A stretch of DNA of 64,000 nt from Flavobacterium succinicans (GTDB lineage: Bacteria; Bacteroidota; Bacteroidia; Flavobacteriales; Flavobacteriaceae): assembly GCF_001662485.1 (NCBI RefSeq), contig NZ_JMTM01000046.1, positions 248,001 through 312,000 on the forward strand, read 5' to 3'. The position numbers and the translations under genes are program-made. Under the pieces are notes generated by a model, which saw only the letters and a list, made by a program, of their open reading frames with translations, ran no database searches and was not told where the DNA came from. Positions 1-9,096 of this stretch are shown piece by piece; the first letter of the stretch is position 1; each line of letters begins with the position of its first letter.

Positions 1-96
1 TATGTGTTGAATTTGCAAATCGCTTCTTTTGAGAACGATGCTAGTCCGAGTAAACCTATTTTATATGAGTTAAGATTTTTGAATGAGAAATTCTGA
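1..96 (+). CDS. C-terminal end of an unidentified protein (partial)
   Basis: An open frame runs from the first base of the window to a TGA at 94-96 and gives the last 31 residues of a protein, ending in LRFLNEKF. The gene starts before the window. Nothing in this tail identifies a family. The frame assignment rests only on its being open from the edge and lying on the same strand just upstream of the next gene. Confidence 0.5.
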   Translation, partial: YVLNLQIASFENDASPSKPILYELRFLNEKF

Positions 97-151
97 GTCA
101 AGATTTCTAACTTCTAAAATCCTAAATCATTAATCTAAAATCAAAAATTCA

Positions 152-526
152 ATGAATTTAGAAACATTTTACGAATACTGCTTGTCAAAAAAAGCAGTAA
201 CAGAGCATTTTCCGTTTGATGAAGATACTTTGGTTTTTAAAGTGGGAGGCAAAATGTTTGCCTTGTCTTCGTTAAAACAATGGGAAAAGCAGGAACCCTC
301 GGTGAATCTCAAGTGTGATCCCGAGCGCGCTTTAGAATTGCGTGCCAATTACGACGCCATCAACGAAGGGTATCATATGAGCAAAATACACTGGAACACC
401 GTTGCGATTAATCAAGATGTTCCAGATGCTATGCTCAAAGCATTAATCGACCATTCGTATGACTTGGTTTTGAAAAGTCTTACGAAAAAGATACAGGCCG
501 AAATTGCTAATTCACCTATTGATTAG
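152..526 (+). CDS. MmcQ/YjbR family DNA-binding protein
   Basis: This 124-residue protein has the length and pattern of the MmcQ/YjbR (CyaY-like fold) family. It opens with a short helix (LETFYEYCLSKKAVTEHFPF), has the conserved stretch around VFKVGGKMFAL, then SVNLKCDPERALELR, and a C-terminal YHMSKIHWNTV motif with the helix holding the LIDHSYDLV segment. Members are small single-domain cytoplasmic proteins that were named for a proposed DNA-binding role; their cellular job is poorly defined. The ATG follows an AT-rich gap of 55 bp after the preceding partial gene. The stop codon overlaps by 4 bp the stop of the convergent HNH-like gene, so the two share a TTAG end. Family assignment is confident; function is not. 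Confidence 0.85.
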   Translation: MNLETFYEYCLSKKAVTEHFPFDEDTLVFKVGGKMFALSSLKQWEKQEPSVNLKCDPERALELRANYDAINEGYHMSKIHWNTVAINQDVPDAMLKALIDHSYDLVLKSLTKKIQAEIANSPID

Positions 527-1101
527 ACGACAATATGTCCCCAGTTTTCTCCAGATTTAATGCGGAAAATTTGCATTTCGCTGACACCAAATTGCTTGGC
601 AATCATTTTAATCCTGGTTTTTCTGTTGGGATTTTGCAGCATTTTTTTGATGCGCATCACTTTGGTCACCGTCAATTTTCTACCATCAGATTTGATGTTG
701 TGTTCCAGCAAATTTTTTCTTGCTTGAATCACGTGTGGACTTTTTCGGTTGTGTTCCAAAAATTCTTCGCGTGTCGCCCATTTCAAGTTTCGAAGCGAGT
801 CGTTATCACGCACATAATCTAAATGTAGCACGTGAACTTGGTCTTCGGACTGTTTTGGGATAAAATGCTCCGCAATAAGTTTGTAAAAAAAGAGATGTCG
901 GTTGACTGGTTTTTCACCTGTATTGATTTTGTAGCGAAAAATACGGTAGCCATCTATCATGCTTCCTTTTAATTCGCGACCTTCTTCAATTCGGTCTTTA
1001 AAACTAATCAGCCTTCCTCGGCTGGTAATTGCATAGCGCAATTGCAAGGATTCGTGTACGTCGAATTCTTTAACTTGTTCGTTTGGATATAATCGAATCA
1101 T
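523..1101 (-). CDS. HNH-like (NUMOD4/HNH_3-type) protein with C-terminal helix-turn-helix
   Basis: This 192-residue protein looks like a free-standing relative of homing-type HNH endonucleases. The N-terminal ~60 residues (YAITSRGRLISF, GSMIDGYRIF) resemble the NUMOD4-like strand pattern that precedes HNH_3 domains. The middle part keeps the HNH_3 layout: a His-containing helix (NRHLFFYKLIAEHFIP), then VLHLDYVRDNDSLRNLKWAT with candidate His, Asp and Asn positions. Residues ~145-185 form a likely helix-turn-helix (MIAKQFGVSEMQIFRI). No intron, intein or phage genes are seen beside it, so it is probably a solitary chromosomal copy. Whether it still cuts DNA is unclear; it could act as a DNA-binding regulator. 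It is convergent with the MmcQ/YjbR-like gene. Confidence 0.65.
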   Translation of the reverse strand: MIRLYPNEQVKEFDVHESLQLRYAITSRGRLISFKDRIEEGRELKGSMIDGYRIFRYKINTGEKPVNRHLFFYKLIAEHFIPKQSEDQVHVLHLDYVRDNDSLRNLKWATREEFLEHNRKSPHVIQARKNLLEHNIKSDGRKLTVTKVMRIKKMLQNPNRKTRIKMIAKQFGVSEMQIFRIKSGENWGHIVV

Positions 1102-1134
1102 ATGTGGCTTAGATTGATTTAGAGCAAATATAGC

Positions 1135-1142
1135 TAAATAAT
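1135..1142 (-). promoter_or_regulatory. -7 promoter element (TATATTTG) of the HNH-like gene
   Basis: On the minus strand TATATTTG matches the Bacteroidota -7 consensus TAnnTTTG and lies 34 bp upstream of the ATG at 1101. No clear -33 TTG partner is present. Confidence 0.5.
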
Positions 1143-1190
1143 TATGTGATTTTTAGAAATAAAAAAGAAGTATACTTTTTTTTTGAAAGT

Positions 1191-2270
1191 TTATTGTTCT
1201 TTCTCTAGTTTTTTTAAAATGGATTTCCATTTCTGGAGTTTGTTGATCATCAGTAAGAATCGAATGATTAACCAAAAAGCCAGTAAAGTAAAAAAGAGAA
1301 TAATTGTGGTTGAAAAATAATTCACTAAACCGAAACCCAAACCTAAAAAAAACAAACAGAATAATGCAATGGAGAGTGTTGTTTTTTTATGTGTCAACCC
1401 GCTGCCAAGTAATAAGTGATGTAAATGCGATTTATCGGCTTTAAAGGGAGAATTTCCTTTTTTTATTCTTCCCATATACACTCTTAATGAATCGAAAACG
1501 GGAATTGAAAAAAACGCTAACAATAATAAAAATGGATAAAGGGGATTCCACTTTGGATTAAGGGTTTCATGTTGCAAAAAGTGAATGCCAAAAGTCACCA
1601 GTAAAAAACCCAAAGAAAGTGAACCTGAATCGCCCATAAATATCTTTGAACGCGAAAGATTATGATATAAGAATCCAATGGTAGACCCCATAAAAATAAT
1701 AGACAATAGACTTAAGTTGTAGGTTCCAAAATACAGAGAAGTAAAGAATAAAGAGAGGAATCCTATCATGGACAAACTCCCTACTAGTCCATCAACTCCA
1801 TCCATTAAGTTGAAAGCATTTACCACTCCAGTAATTACAACGATTGTCAAGAGATATTGTACCCAAGATGAAATGGAGTAGATTCCAAACAATCCGTATA
1901 AGGAAGTAATTCTAGTACCATCAAGGCAAATAAGTAGCGCCAAAAGCAATTGTATGGCTAATTTTAATTTAGCATTTAAATCTCTTTTGTCGTCTATTAT
2001 TCCTACAATGAGTAGAATAAATGATGCTGAAAAAATGGTTAAGTAGGGACGAAATGAATTTTGATGAGCAGCGGCCAATATTACAATAAAGGAGGAAAAA
2101 AATACTGCAATGCCACCCACCAAAGGAATGGCAGTTTGATGCACTTTTCGGTGGTTGGGCTGGTCAACCAAATTAATTCTAATTGCCGTTTTTTTTAGAA
2201 TCGGAGTAATCAATAAAGTAATCAATAATGACAACAGGGCATAGGATAATAATACAATAATAGTTTTCAT
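1191..2270 (-). CDS. WecA/TagO-type polyprenyl-phosphate sugar-1-phosphate transferase
   Basis: This 359-residue polytopic protein belongs to the MraY/WecA family (glycosyltransferase 4 type). It transfers a sugar-1-phosphate, usually GlcNAc-1-P, from a UDP-sugar to undecaprenyl phosphate on the cytoplasmic face of the inner membrane. That step starts synthesis of a lipid-linked glycan. Diagnostic segments are NHRKVHQTAIPLVGG near residue 40, the DDKRDLNAKLKL Asp-Asp motif near 95, NAFNLMDGVDGL near 155, FMGDSGSLSLGF near 210, and the SHLHHLLL His motif of the WecA branch near 285. About eleven hydrophobic segments are visible. It is the last gene of the EPS region, 3 bp after the DUF1972 glycosyltransferase, and is the only candidate initiating transferase here. 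Which UDP-sugar it uses cannot be read from the sequence. Confidence 0.9.
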   Translation of the reverse strand: MKTIIVLLSYALLSLLITLLITPILKKTAIRINLVDQPNHRKVHQTAIPLVGGIAVFFSSFIVILAAAHQNSFRPYLTIFSASFILLIVGIIDDKRDLNAKLKLAIQLLLALLICLDGTRITSLYGLFGIYSISSWVQYLLTIVVITGVVNAFNLMDGVDGLVGSLSMIGFLSLFFTSLYFGTYNLSLLSIIFMGSTIGFLYHNLSRSKIFMGDSGSLSLGFLLVTFGIHFLQHETLNPKWNPLYPFLLLLAFFSIPVFDSLRVYMGRIKKGNSPFKADKSHLHHLLLGSGLTHKKTTLSIALFCLFFLGLGFGLVNYFSTTIILFFTLLAFWLIIRFLLMINKLQKWKSILKKLEKEQ

Positions 2271-2273
2271 GAC

Positions 2274-3485
2274 TTATCGATTTTCGTAAAACAATTGTTG
2301 ATTTTTTAAATGTCCCAGTTGTAATTCTTCTAAAAACGAACTATTTAATTTATGAACTTCAGGATGAACAGTAGCTTTAGATTTAATTGCAATTGCTTCT
2401 TTTAGTAGCAAATCATATTGTCTGGCAATTGTTTTCCAAGTGTACCTTCTGTCGGCTATACTTTTCATTTCAAGGCTAATTTCTTTGAGTTTACTTTCAT
2501 AAATACTAACAAGATTACTTTCAAGTTCATCTTCAGAGTCAAAATAGATTGCTTTGTTCTCTGTGGTTGTTTTGTTGTAAGAGACTCTGTAGGCCAAAAT
2601 AGGCAATTGTAAATACATGGCCTCTACTAAGGAAGGATTAGTCCCGCCAGCAGAATGGCCATGGATGTACAAATGCGCATTTCCTCGAATTAAATCGATT
2701 TCTCGTTGCTTGTAGATGGGGTCTAAAAGGGTGATATTTGGGTAGTGTTTGTAGGTCTTTTTTAAATTCTTACCGTAGTCACTATTGTTCCAGTTGCCTA
2801 CGATAACTAGTTTCATTTTTTCTGTTTTTTTGAAAGCTTCTAGTACAATATGTACATTATTTTCAGGTTCAATACGACATACTTTTACGGCATATTTTTC
2901 TTTTAAAAAGGGATATTTGATACGATCTTCCACGTTTGGTTTTACTTTTAAAGTGTGATCTGCTCCATATTCTATAACTCTACTCAAAGTTTGGTAACGC
3001 AAAGCGGTATAGTTTTGAATGGATTCATTATCTGAGATATCAATATGAGAAAATCGAACCGCTACTCTTTCAGCCAACCATAAATAGAGTTTGGCCATTG
3101 GCGACCATTTATCTCTTTTCCATTCAATGCCATCAATAGAGATGATGATTTTTTTATTGGTAAACCAACGCACAAAAGGTAGTAAAAAAGCTCCTGCAAC
3201 TCCCAAAATGAGCAAGACATCATTATTTCTTAAGGCATGAAGAATCGATAGGGTATCGTAAGGAATACTCTGAATTCCATTGGCTTCTAGTGGGAGGTAT
3301 TTTAGTTTGGCTCCTTTATAGGTTTCAATTCGTTCTTTTTTGGAATATCTTTTTTTGGAACAATAGACCGTAAAGTCATAGTGTTCTCCTAAATGAGTTA
3401 CAAGGTGAGCCGCCAAGGTTTCAAAGCCTCCATATTTTGCGGGTAAACCAACAGTGCCAATTATGGCTATTCTATTTTTTCTCAT
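2274..3485 (-). CDS. Glycosyltransferase, DUF1972 plus GT4 (GT-B fold)
   Basis: This 403-residue protein has the N-terminal DUF1972 signature (IAIIGTVGLPAKYGGFETLA, residues 6-25), typical of rhamnosyl- and related transferases of capsule and EPS clusters. A GT4-type C-terminal half follows, with a sugar-nucleotide-binding stretch (GHSAGGTNPSLVEAMYLQLP near 280). It probably adds an early sugar to the lipid-linked acceptor made by the downstream WecA-like enzyme, in the cytoplasm at the inner membrane. The donor is unknown. The gene follows a 119-bp gap containing a dyad (3580-3594), a hairpin and a TTTTGGCATAG element, so it appears to begin its own transcription unit with the WecA-like gene. 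Confidence 0.88.
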   Translation of the reverse strand: MRKNRIAIIGTVGLPAKYGGFETLAAHLVTHLGEHYDFTVYCSKKRYSKKERIETYKGAKLKYLPLEANGIQSIPYDTLSILHALRNNDVLLILGVAGAFLLPFVRWFTNKKIIISIDGIEWKRDKWSPMAKLYLWLAERVAVRFSHIDISDNESIQNYTALRYQTLSRVIEYGADHTLKVKPNVEDRIKYPFLKEKYAVKVCRIEPENNVHIVLEAFKKTEKMKLVIVGNWNNSDYGKNLKKTYKHYPNITLLDPIYKQREIDLIRGNAHLYIHGHSAGGTNPSLVEAMYLQLPILAYRVSYNKTTTENKAIYFDSEDELESNLVSIYESKLKEISLEMKSIADRRYTWKTIARQYDLLLKEAIAIKSKATVHPEVHKLNSSFLEELQLGHLKNQQLFYENR

Positions 3486-3496
3486 TGTAATTGATT

Positions 3497-3516
3497 TTTT
3501 AAAACTATGCCAAAAA
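3497..3516 (-). promoter_or_regulatory. Sigma-54-like -24 element before the DUF1972 glycosyltransferase
   Basis: The minus strand reads TTTTTTGGCATAGTTTT, sharing 15 consecutive bases with the element before the kinase-fusion gene at 9008-9016. TTGGCA fits the -24 half of sigma-54 promoters. The -12 half (TAAAA where TTGCA is expected) is poor. The predicted start would lie only about one base before the ATG, which counts against this copy. Confidence 0.4.
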
Positions 3517-3526
3517 ACATGCTAAA

Positions 3527-3550
3527 TTGTTTGAAGTACTATAAACAATA
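3527..3550 (-). terminator. Hairpin after the glycosyltransferase at 3605-4675
   Basis: The arms ATTGTTT and AAACAAT form a perfect 7-bp stem with a 10-base loop in the gap below the stop at 3605. It lacks a long T-run directly after the stem, so termination is only possible, not certain. Confidence 0.35.
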
Positions 3551-3579
3551 GGATTTGATGTTTTTTTATTGGGTTGAAC

Positions 3580-3594
3580 TTCCAAATCTTGGAA
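3580..3594. promoter_or_regulatory. EPS dyad A (TTCCA-N5-TGGAA)
   Basis: TTCCAAATCTTGGAA is a perfect inverted repeat centred 76 bp upstream of the GG of the TTGGCATAG element and about 100 bp upstream of the ATG of the DUF1972 gene. Sites with the same half-sites and length lie before two other transcription units of the EPS region (9068-9082 and 16167-16181). Its position fits an enhancer-type binding site. Confidence 0.6.
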
Positions 3595-3604
3595 AAAAAG
3601 GGCA

Positions 3605-4675
3605 TTAATTGGAAAGTATTCTAGTGCTTTCATTTTCGAAATAATCTTCACAAAAAAAGCGACTATATTCTATAGCTTTACCACTCATTTTTTGGTAAAG
3701 CGCTGTATTTTGAAGCACTTCATTTAATTTCTTAGACAGCAAGGGTATATTTTTGCTATCAATTAAAAAGCCGTTTTTACCTTCTTTTACCAACTCTACT
3801 ACGCCGCCCACTGGTGGTACAATAGTGGGTAATCCATAAGCCATAGCCTCCAAAATAGTCAAGCCAAATGTTTCTATCCATACCCTAGGATTAGACAAAT
3901 TCAATACTATACTAGCTTCTTTGTAAAAACGATGGGTGTCTTTTTGAGTGGGATAAATGATTAAGTTTTCAGGGAGTACTTCCATTTTAAAATAGTTAAT
4001 AATTTCATTTTCTGAAGCATTTACTACCAACTTAAAGGTGTATTTTTGATTTAAATGAGCCAATTGCAAAAATTCATTAACTCCTTTGTAGGCTTTGAGT
4101 GAGCAAATCATTAAAACAATTTTGTTGTCTTTTAGGCTAGGTTTGATGTTGTTGCACCGTTTCAAAAAGTCTTTTTCGAGTACGTTATAAATAACAGTCG
4201 TTTTGATTTTTAAAGGCTCTTGATTGGCTAAGAAATTAGAAACATACACTACTTCGCTGGCCGACCATTTTACAATTCCAAAAAGGAAAAGTTTTAAAAT
4301 TTTTGGCTTCATACTGGTTTCATGTATGTGATACATAATCTTGCAACCTATTATTTTTCCAGCTATTGCAGCTCCAAATGGCAAAACAGTATTGATGTAT
4401 AGAATGTCTGTTTTTTTTAATTTGAAAAGTAATTTTATAAGTAAAATTAGCTGGCTACTCATCAAAAAAAGGAATCTAAGTAATGGGTTTTTAGCAAAAC
4501 GATACCAATAATGATGTGTAGTTACCTTTGGAATATCAGTTAAAAAACCTTGTTTTCCGCCACAAACGTATAGTTCGGTGTTGATGTTTTTTTTGGTCCA
4601 AACCTTAAGTAGTTGTTTAAGTACTTTTGGGCTACCGCTAAAATCGTTTAGTAAATGAACTGCAATTACTTTCAT
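3605..4675 (-). CDS. Glycosyltransferase family 4
   Basis: This 356-residue GT-B fold transferase has the GT4 C-terminal signature around residues 265-300 (WIETFGLTILEAMAYGLPTIVP), with the EX7E pattern (E268-E276 region) that contacts the nucleotide sugar. The N-terminal half has the acceptor-binding Rossmann-like domain ([20 protein letters not shown]) and a hydrophobic segment near residues 70-110 (FLFLMSSQLILLIKLLFKL), suggesting membrane association. It should transfer one sugar to the growing lipid-linked EPS repeat; donor and linkage are unknown. Its start overlaps the stop of the next upstream glycosyltransferase by 4 bp (ATGA), indicating translational coupling. It is the last gene of its unit before a 119-bp regulatory gap. 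Confidence 0.88.
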   Translation of the reverse strand: MKVIAVHLLNDFSGSPKVLKQLLKVWTKKNINTELYVCGGKQGFLTDIPKVTTHHYWYRFAKNPLLRFLFLMSSQLILLIKLLFKLKKTDILYINTVLPFGAAIAGKIIGCKIMYHIHETSMKPKILKLFLFGIVKWSASEVVYVSNFLANQEPLKIKTTVIYNVLEKDFLKRCNNIKPSLKDNKIVLMICSLKAYKGVNEFLQLAHLNQKYTFKLVVNASENEIINYFKMEVLPENLIIYPTQKDTHRFYKEASIVLNLSNPRVWIETFGLTILEAMAYGLPTIVPPVGGVVELVKEGKNGFLIDSKNIPLLSKKLNEVLQNTALYQKMSGKAIEYSRFFCEDYFENESTRILSN

Positions 4676-5904
4676 GATGTTAAAGTGTTATAAATCTTTT
4701 GTAAATAGTCACCTCTACTTTCCCAACTAAATTTATTTTCATAAAGTTTTCGTGCTTGATCGCTCATGGATTTGGTAAGATTAGGTATTTTGTATAACTT
4801 AAAAAGGGCTTGTTTCAAGTCGATTACGGTATCAGTATAGCTTTGTTCTGGAATTGTTATGCCTACAGTATCGGTAATGTATTGCCCTGGGCCTTCGTTG
4901 TCCAAACAAATAATAGGAAGTCCAAACGAAAGCGCTTCGGCAATGACCATTCCGGCTCCTTCATGGGAAGGAAAAAGGAAAACGGTTGCCTCTTGGTATT
5001 TTTGCATCAGTGATTGTCGATCCATCCATTCGATGATTTCTACAAATGGATCAGCTTCATTGTCCTTAATGATTTTTTCATATAATTCTTTTTCGGGACC
5101 TGTACCCACAAGGGTAAGCTTGCATAATTTTTGCTCTGCTAGGGGGAGTGATCGAATAAAACCAATAAATGAATTCAATGCCAAATCAAATCCCTTCAGG
5201 GCTACAAATCGACCAACACTCAAAACCTGAAAGTGATTGTTTTTTTCTTTGTTTTCTGTGCAAAAATCCTCTGAGGCTACCGATGGATAAACAGAATAAT
5301 TATCCTTTTTTAATCGTAACATCATGGGAACATTGGAATTCATACACCAAATATGGGCACTATTCTGGATTGTTTTTTGCAAATCTGAAGAGTACTTCCA
5401 GCATATTTTTTTAACCGACCAGGTCAAATTATTGATTAAATGTTGTTTTTTGGAATACAACTTTAAGTATTGCCTCGGAATAGGCGGATGATGGCCAATA
5501 GGGCCCCAAACCATAGGTTTGTCTAATTTCCATAAAAAACTAGGCATCCAGTCATTATGAAAGTTGACGTTGTGCACTATATCATACGCAATTGTTTGTT
5601 TTTTTATAAAGGAAACAATGCCTCGCTGCCACATGTAGTAGTATAACAAAGCTCCTCTTCCGCCTTTTTTCCAGAATCGCATCCAATAGGGTAGATCAAA
5701 ATATAAGAAAGTGATATTATCAAAAGCTGGATTTGTATTCTCGTTAAGGTACTTTTCGATGGCGGCTTGATTGTTTTCCCTTGTTATGGCAATCACTTTT
5801 TGATAGCGTGCTATTTGAAGAATAAAGTTCCATCCCATACCGTCTTCTGAACCTTTATAGGGGTTCACGGCGTAACAAGTTGCTAATATTGTTTTGTTAG
5901 ACAT
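4672..5904 (-). CDS. Glycosyltransferase family 4
   Basis: This 410-residue GT-B transferase has the N-terminal pattern [20 protein letters not shown], common in GT4 enzymes of Bacteroidota EPS clusters, in which a glycine-rich loop meets the acceptor. The C-terminal nucleotide-sugar domain holds [15 protein letters not shown] near residue 230, [15 protein letters not shown] near 270, and [20 protein letters not shown] near 320 with the conserved E-x7-E glutamates. It probably acts in the cytoplasm on the undecaprenyl-linked intermediate. The start overlaps the acyltransferase stop by 8 bp and the stop overlaps the next glycosyltransferase by 4 bp, so the three are tightly coupled. Sugar specificity cannot be inferred. 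Confidence 0.88.
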   Translation of the reverse strand: MSNKTILATCYAVNPYKGSEDGMGWNFILQIARYQKVIAITRENNQAAIEKYLNENTNPAFDNITFLYFDLPYWMRFWKKGGRGALLYYYMWQRGIVSFIKKQTIAYDIVHNVNFHNDWMPSFLWKLDKPMVWGPIGHHPPIPRQYLKLYSKKQHLINNLTWSVKKICWKYSSDLQKTIQNSAHIWCMNSNVPMMLRLKKDNYSVYPSVASEDFCTENKEKNNHFQVLSVGRFVALKGFDLALNSFIGFIRSLPLAEQKLCKLTLVGTGPEKELYEKIIKDNEADPFVEIIEWMDRQSLMQKYQEATVFLFPSHEGAGMVIAEALSFGLPIICLDNEGPGQYITDTVGITIPEQSYTDTVIDLKQALFKLYKIPNLTKSMSDQARKLYENKFSWESRGDYLQKIYNTLTS

Positions 5905-6592
5905 GATTTCTTTTTTTTATTATTTTGGCAGGAACCCCACCAATGATACTATTGTCGGGAAATGATTTTGTAACTACACTTCCGGCGGCAATGATGCATC
6001 CGTTACCTATCGCTACACCATCCAGTACGGTGACTTTACTGCCAATCCAACAATTATTGCCAATTTTTATTCCTTTTCTGCTTACCCCCTGAAGCCGAAT
6101 GGGCACTTCTAAATCATCAAATAAATGATTTTCTGGGTGGCAACTCCAGTATTGACCCACTATGCAATCGTCACCAATGGTCAACCCGCCAGCTCCACCC
6201 AAATAAGCAAATTCACCAATACCAACATTGTTTCCTATTGTGATATGATCCCCAATGTGGTTTAAGGAAGTAGATACGATCACTCGACTAAAAGCACCAA
6301 TGCTTACATTATTACCTAGCAGAATACCCTTTTTGCTCAATGCCGAGAGGCTTACATGATTGCCCAATTTTAGGTATTTACCCCAATGTATCTTTGAGCA
6401 ATTGAAGAACGACACGCCTTTACCAAGTAGCATTCCCTTTGGATTTCTCCATCTCAAAAGCACCATACTGCCTCGTATAAAGCATCCCAATTGGATCCAA
6501 AGGAACTGAAGCAAGGCGGCGGTATTTAAATTAGGATCAAAATGAAAATGAGGATTCCTACATTGAATTAGTTTTTCAAAAAGCGATTTCAT
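5897..6592 (-). CDS. Left-handed beta-helix (hexapeptide repeat) acyltransferase
   Basis: This 231-residue protein is made largely of hexapeptide repeats from about residue 65 to 220 ([65 protein letters not shown]). It therefore belongs to the WcaF/NodL/maltose O-acetyltransferase type. Such trimeric enzymes transfer an acetyl group from acetyl-CoA to a sugar hydroxyl. The terminal [11 protein letters not shown] is the usual C-cap of sugar O-acetyltransferases. In this cluster it most likely decorates the EPS repeat unit, changing charge or antigenicity. Its ATG overlaps the stop of the kinase-fusion gene by one base (TAATG), and its 3' end overlaps the next glycosyltransferase by 8 bp. Confidence 0.88.
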   Translation of the reverse strand: MKSLFEKLIQCRNPHFHFDPNLNTAALLQFLWIQLGCFIRGSMVLLRWRNPKGMLLGKGVSFFNCSKIHWGKYLKLGNHVSLSALSKKGILLGNNVSIGAFSRVIVSTSLNHIGDHITIGNNVGIGEFAYLGGAGGLTIGDDCIVGQYWSCHPENHLFDDLEVPIRLQGVSRKGIKIGNNCWIGSKVTVLDGVAIGNGCIIAAGSVVTKSFPDNSIIGGVPAKIIKKRNHV

Positions 6593-8970
6593 TAGTGGGC
6601 CATGGTTATGGTTTGAAACACTTTGCTTAGGGTTACATCCAGATCTACATTGTTAATAGATTGATAAACATTCGATTTTCCTCTATTTTGAAGGCGGTCA
6701 AATAGCTGTTTGTAATCTGTTGTCAGTTCTTCTATTGTGTTTTTATTGAGTTCTTGTTTCCTCTTCAAAATGACTGTAGCATCGGCAAAAAGAAAAAAAT
6801 TGTAATCAGGTTGCATCAAAAAGCGATAGCCAAAAGTGGTTAATTTTTTAGGTAAAACGATATTACTTCTTTTGCTATCATTGATAAAATCAAAATAGTA
6901 GCGATCGTAAACCACAACATAGCCGCGAATGATGTATTTGAAATAAATTACAAACTGACCAATGATATAGTCTAAATAGTAATAAGAAAATCGGATCAAC
7001 GAAGAAATTGGATTGTTGTTTTTTCCTTGCCTAGGTAAGGTAGAAATGGCATCCAATTGGGCTTTTTCTTTTCCTTTTGTCCAAACACTCAATATGGGTA
7101 ATATTGAGGGACGATGACGCAATATTACCACAGGCTTACGAAGTTGTTTTTGAATGCGATGGGCTATTTTCTCAATAACAGTCGACTTTCCAGCGCCATC
7201 CACACCACTAAATGTTATGATATACCCACTGTTATTAGTGAAGCTTTTTAAAGTATCTAGAACATAGAAAGCCATATTTTTAAGGTAATAAAACGATTGG
7301 TTTTTTGGATTTTTTTCAATGAATTGCTGCAGTCTAGATTGCTCGTTACCATTTTCATTGATACAAGAGGTAATGTGCAAGTCCAGAGCATTTTGCGATT
7401 TTTCTAGTAATGGCAAATAGTGGAAATAACGGCTTGGAACCTTGGCGTTATTCAATAAATAAAATAAAGCGGTAAATCTAGCCGAAACGATAGTAGGTGC
7501 ATGCCTTACTCCGAAAGGTGATATTGGATTATTTTTATACACTTCTTGTGCATTCATGATTTCTAGATTTCTAACTTTTAGTTGCCAAAGCAAGTCAATA
7601 GCCAAGATACTTCCGTCTGTAAGTACCGCTTGTAGGGCATACATAAATGATTTTTTTTCGACAGAAACACGGTTCACCAAATGATGGTTTTTAAGGAATT
7701 GTAACAATTTTTTAGCTTCTTTTTTTTCGATTACGAGATCTATATCTGAGGCTTCGCTTAGTTTTTCTGGAGCATAATTTGGAAATTTTAGTGCGCCATA
7801 ATCTCTGTTTTGAATACTGTCAAAGACATCCATGATTACTAATTCTCTTGGTGATTTTTCTTCTTCAAAGAAAACATTCAAAGCTTCATTCCAAACGGTA
7901 AGTAACCACTCAATTTGGGTATGCCATTCTGATTGTTCAGCATACACTTTTAGATAATGCATACAGTTGGTTATTAGATACCATTTAAGTTGGTTTTTAA
8001 ACGTGTTTAAATCATGATTAAAAAGACAATTTCCTTTACTATCTATGCATTGTTCCTTAAGGTCTTTGTAAATCATGGGCCATTTTTTTCTATCGACCAT
8101 AACACCTTGCTGAATGACAAAATGAAAGTAATCGAAGGCAAAAGGACGATCAGGTCGAGCCAATTCCCAATCATACAATGCAATCGTTGCATCTTGTTGA
8201 TATTGATTCCAAGGCGTAAAATCACCTTGCGAAAAACCAAGGGTTACGGGTTGTTTGGTTACAGAATTTGATAGAAATTCTATTTTGCGAACTAAATTTT
8301 TCGGAATTCTAGCGTCTTCGATTTTTAAAAAATCAGTTTTTAATTCTTGAAACCAAATCCAATTCTTTACTTCGATGGTTTGTTTTCTGAGCATAGCCAT
8401 TTCTTGTAAAACTTGTAAATGGGTATCGGTAATTTTGGTAACTCTTTTGCCATTTTCAGAGATGTCAGAGAGTTGAATAATGTTGTTGTTGACTTTTCTA
8501 ATAAATGGTGTCGTAAATCCTCTTGATACACGTTGAACTTCTTTCAAAATTCTATACTCGTTCTTAATTAATTGTATTGCATTTTCTGTGCATGCAATTT
8601 TATAGAAGGTCTTGTTGGCATATAAAATAGCTTTATTATTTGGCCCAACAGTTCCTGTAAATAATGCCCAATCGCTTTTCAAATCAAAAAGAGGATTTTT
8701 ATCAACAGTATAAAACCATCTTTTTTGTTTAAAAAGCAAACCTTGTAATTTTAGAACAAAAATGAGTTGGATTAGTTTTGCAAAAAGCCAAGAACTTTTA
8801 CTACCTACATTGTAGAATTTTAAGAATAAAGGTTCATTATTATCGGAATTCCAAATCCATCTTGGCGAACCGTCACGGTTTGCGATGTACGATAATAGAA
8901 TACTATGTTCGTATCCAGTTGTTTTTTTGGAAGATAAATCGTAGCCCGCTAAATTTAAAATAGTTTTCAT
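6592..8970 (-). CDS. APH-like / nucleotidyltransferase-like / thymidylate-kinase-like fusion protein
   Basis: This 792-residue protein combines three modules. The N-terminal ~370 residues end in a phosphotransferase-like site: [11 protein letters not shown] (the usual HGDxxxxN catalytic loop with Gln for His) followed ~15 residues later by YDWE, the metal-binding position of APH/choline-kinase folds. Residues ~400-560 carry [15 protein letters not shown], the D-x-D pattern of nucleotidyltransferase-like domains. Residues ~590-790 are a thymidylate-kinase-like P-loop domain, with [16 protein letters not shown] as Walker [11 protein letters not shown], and a late helical region. The ATG at 8970 is preferred because the longer frame to 9036 would run into the promoter-like element. 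Such proteins are seen in polysaccharide loci; substrate and reaction are unknown. A 126-bp regulatory gap precedes it. Confidence 0.72.
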   Translation of the reverse strand: MKTILNLAGYDLSSKKTTGYEHSILLSYIANRDGSPRWIWNSDNNEPLFLKFYNVGSKSSWLFAKLIQLIFVLKLQGLLFKQKRWFYTVDKNPLFDLKSDWALFTGTVGPNNKAILYANKTFYKIACTENAIQLIKNEYRILKEVQRVSRGFTTPFIRKVNNNIIQLSDISENGKRVTKITDTHLQVLQEMAMLRKQTIEVKNWIWFQELKTDFLKIEDARIPKNLVRKIEFLSNSVTKQPVTLGFSQGDFTPWNQYQQDATIALYDWELARPDRPFAFDYFHFVIQQGVMVDRKKWPMIYKDLKEQCIDSKGNCLFNHDLNTFKNQLKWYLITNCMHYLKVYAEQSEWHTQIEWLLTVWNEALNVFFEEEKSPRELVIMDVFDSIQNRDYGALKFPNYAPEKLSEASDIDLVIEKKEAKKLLQFLKNHHLVNRVSVEKKSFMYALQAVLTDGSILAIDLLWQLKVRNLEIMNAQEVYKNNPISPFGVRHAPTIVSARFTALFYLLNNAKVPSRYFHYLPLLEKSQNALDLHITSCINENGNEQSRLQQFIEKNPKNQSFYYLKNMAFYVLDTLKSFTNNSGYIITFSGVDGAGKSTVIEKIAHRIQKQLRKPVVILRHRPSILPILSVWTKGKEKAQLDAISTLPRQGKNNNPISSLIRFSYYYLDYIIGQFVIYFKYIIRGYVVVYDRYYFDFINDSKRSNIVLPKKLTTFGYRFLMQPDYNFFLFADATVILKRKQELNKNTIEELTTDYKQLFDRLQNRGKSNVYQSINNVDLDVTLSKVFQTITMAH

Positions 8971-8997
8971 GTTTATGATCTTTTCTAATACAGTTAT

Positions 8998-9016
8998 TTG
9001 AAAAACTATGCCAAAA
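8998..9016 (-). promoter_or_regulatory. Sigma-54-like element before the kinase-fusion gene
   Basis: The minus strand reads TTTTGGCATAGTTTTTCAA. TTGGCA matches a -24 half; TTCAA stands where TTGCA is expected. A start 24 bases after the GG would give a 5' leader of about 17 bases before the ATG at 8970. Fifteen bases are identical to the element before the DUF1972 glycosyltransferase. Confidence 0.45.
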
Positions 9017-9043
9017 CAAAAAAACCTTGATTTCACAAGGGTT
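9017..9043 (-). terminator. Intrinsic terminator after the Wzy-like gene
   Basis: On the minus strand CCTTG-TGAAAT-CAAGG is followed by TTTTTTTGTTTT. It lies about 55 bp after the stop at 9097 and directly before the next promoter-like element. Confidence 0.6.
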
Positions 9044-9067
9044 TTGAGGGTTTTTGGTTTTGGTTGT

Positions 9068-9082
9068 TTCCATATTTTGGAA
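9068..9082. promoter_or_regulatory. EPS dyad B (TTCCA-N5-TGGAA)
   Basis: TTCCATATTTTGGAA is a perfect 5+5 inverted repeat, extended by one T/A pair. It is centred 63-64 bp upstream of the TTGGCATAG element of the kinase-fusion gene. The distance is the same as for the site before the receiver gene. Confidence 0.6.
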
Positions 9083-9096
9083 AAAAAGTCTCTTTT

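Noticed and set aside
535..822. 95-codon plus-strand ORF opposite the HNH-like gene
   Set aside because: It lies wholly inside the HNH-like coding region on the other strand, has no promoter and no family likeness; it is a shadow frame.
1161..1188. Weak A/T-run hairpin at the end of the EPS region
   Set aside because: The stem is only A-T pairs with a single G-C, so it could be chance in such AT-rich DNA; not listed as a terminator.
8971..9036. Extended N-terminus of the kinase-fusion protein (start at 9036)
   Set aside because: The extra 22 residues would be encoded across the TTTTGGCATAG element and hairpin region; the ATG at 8970 begins a more protein-like sequence.
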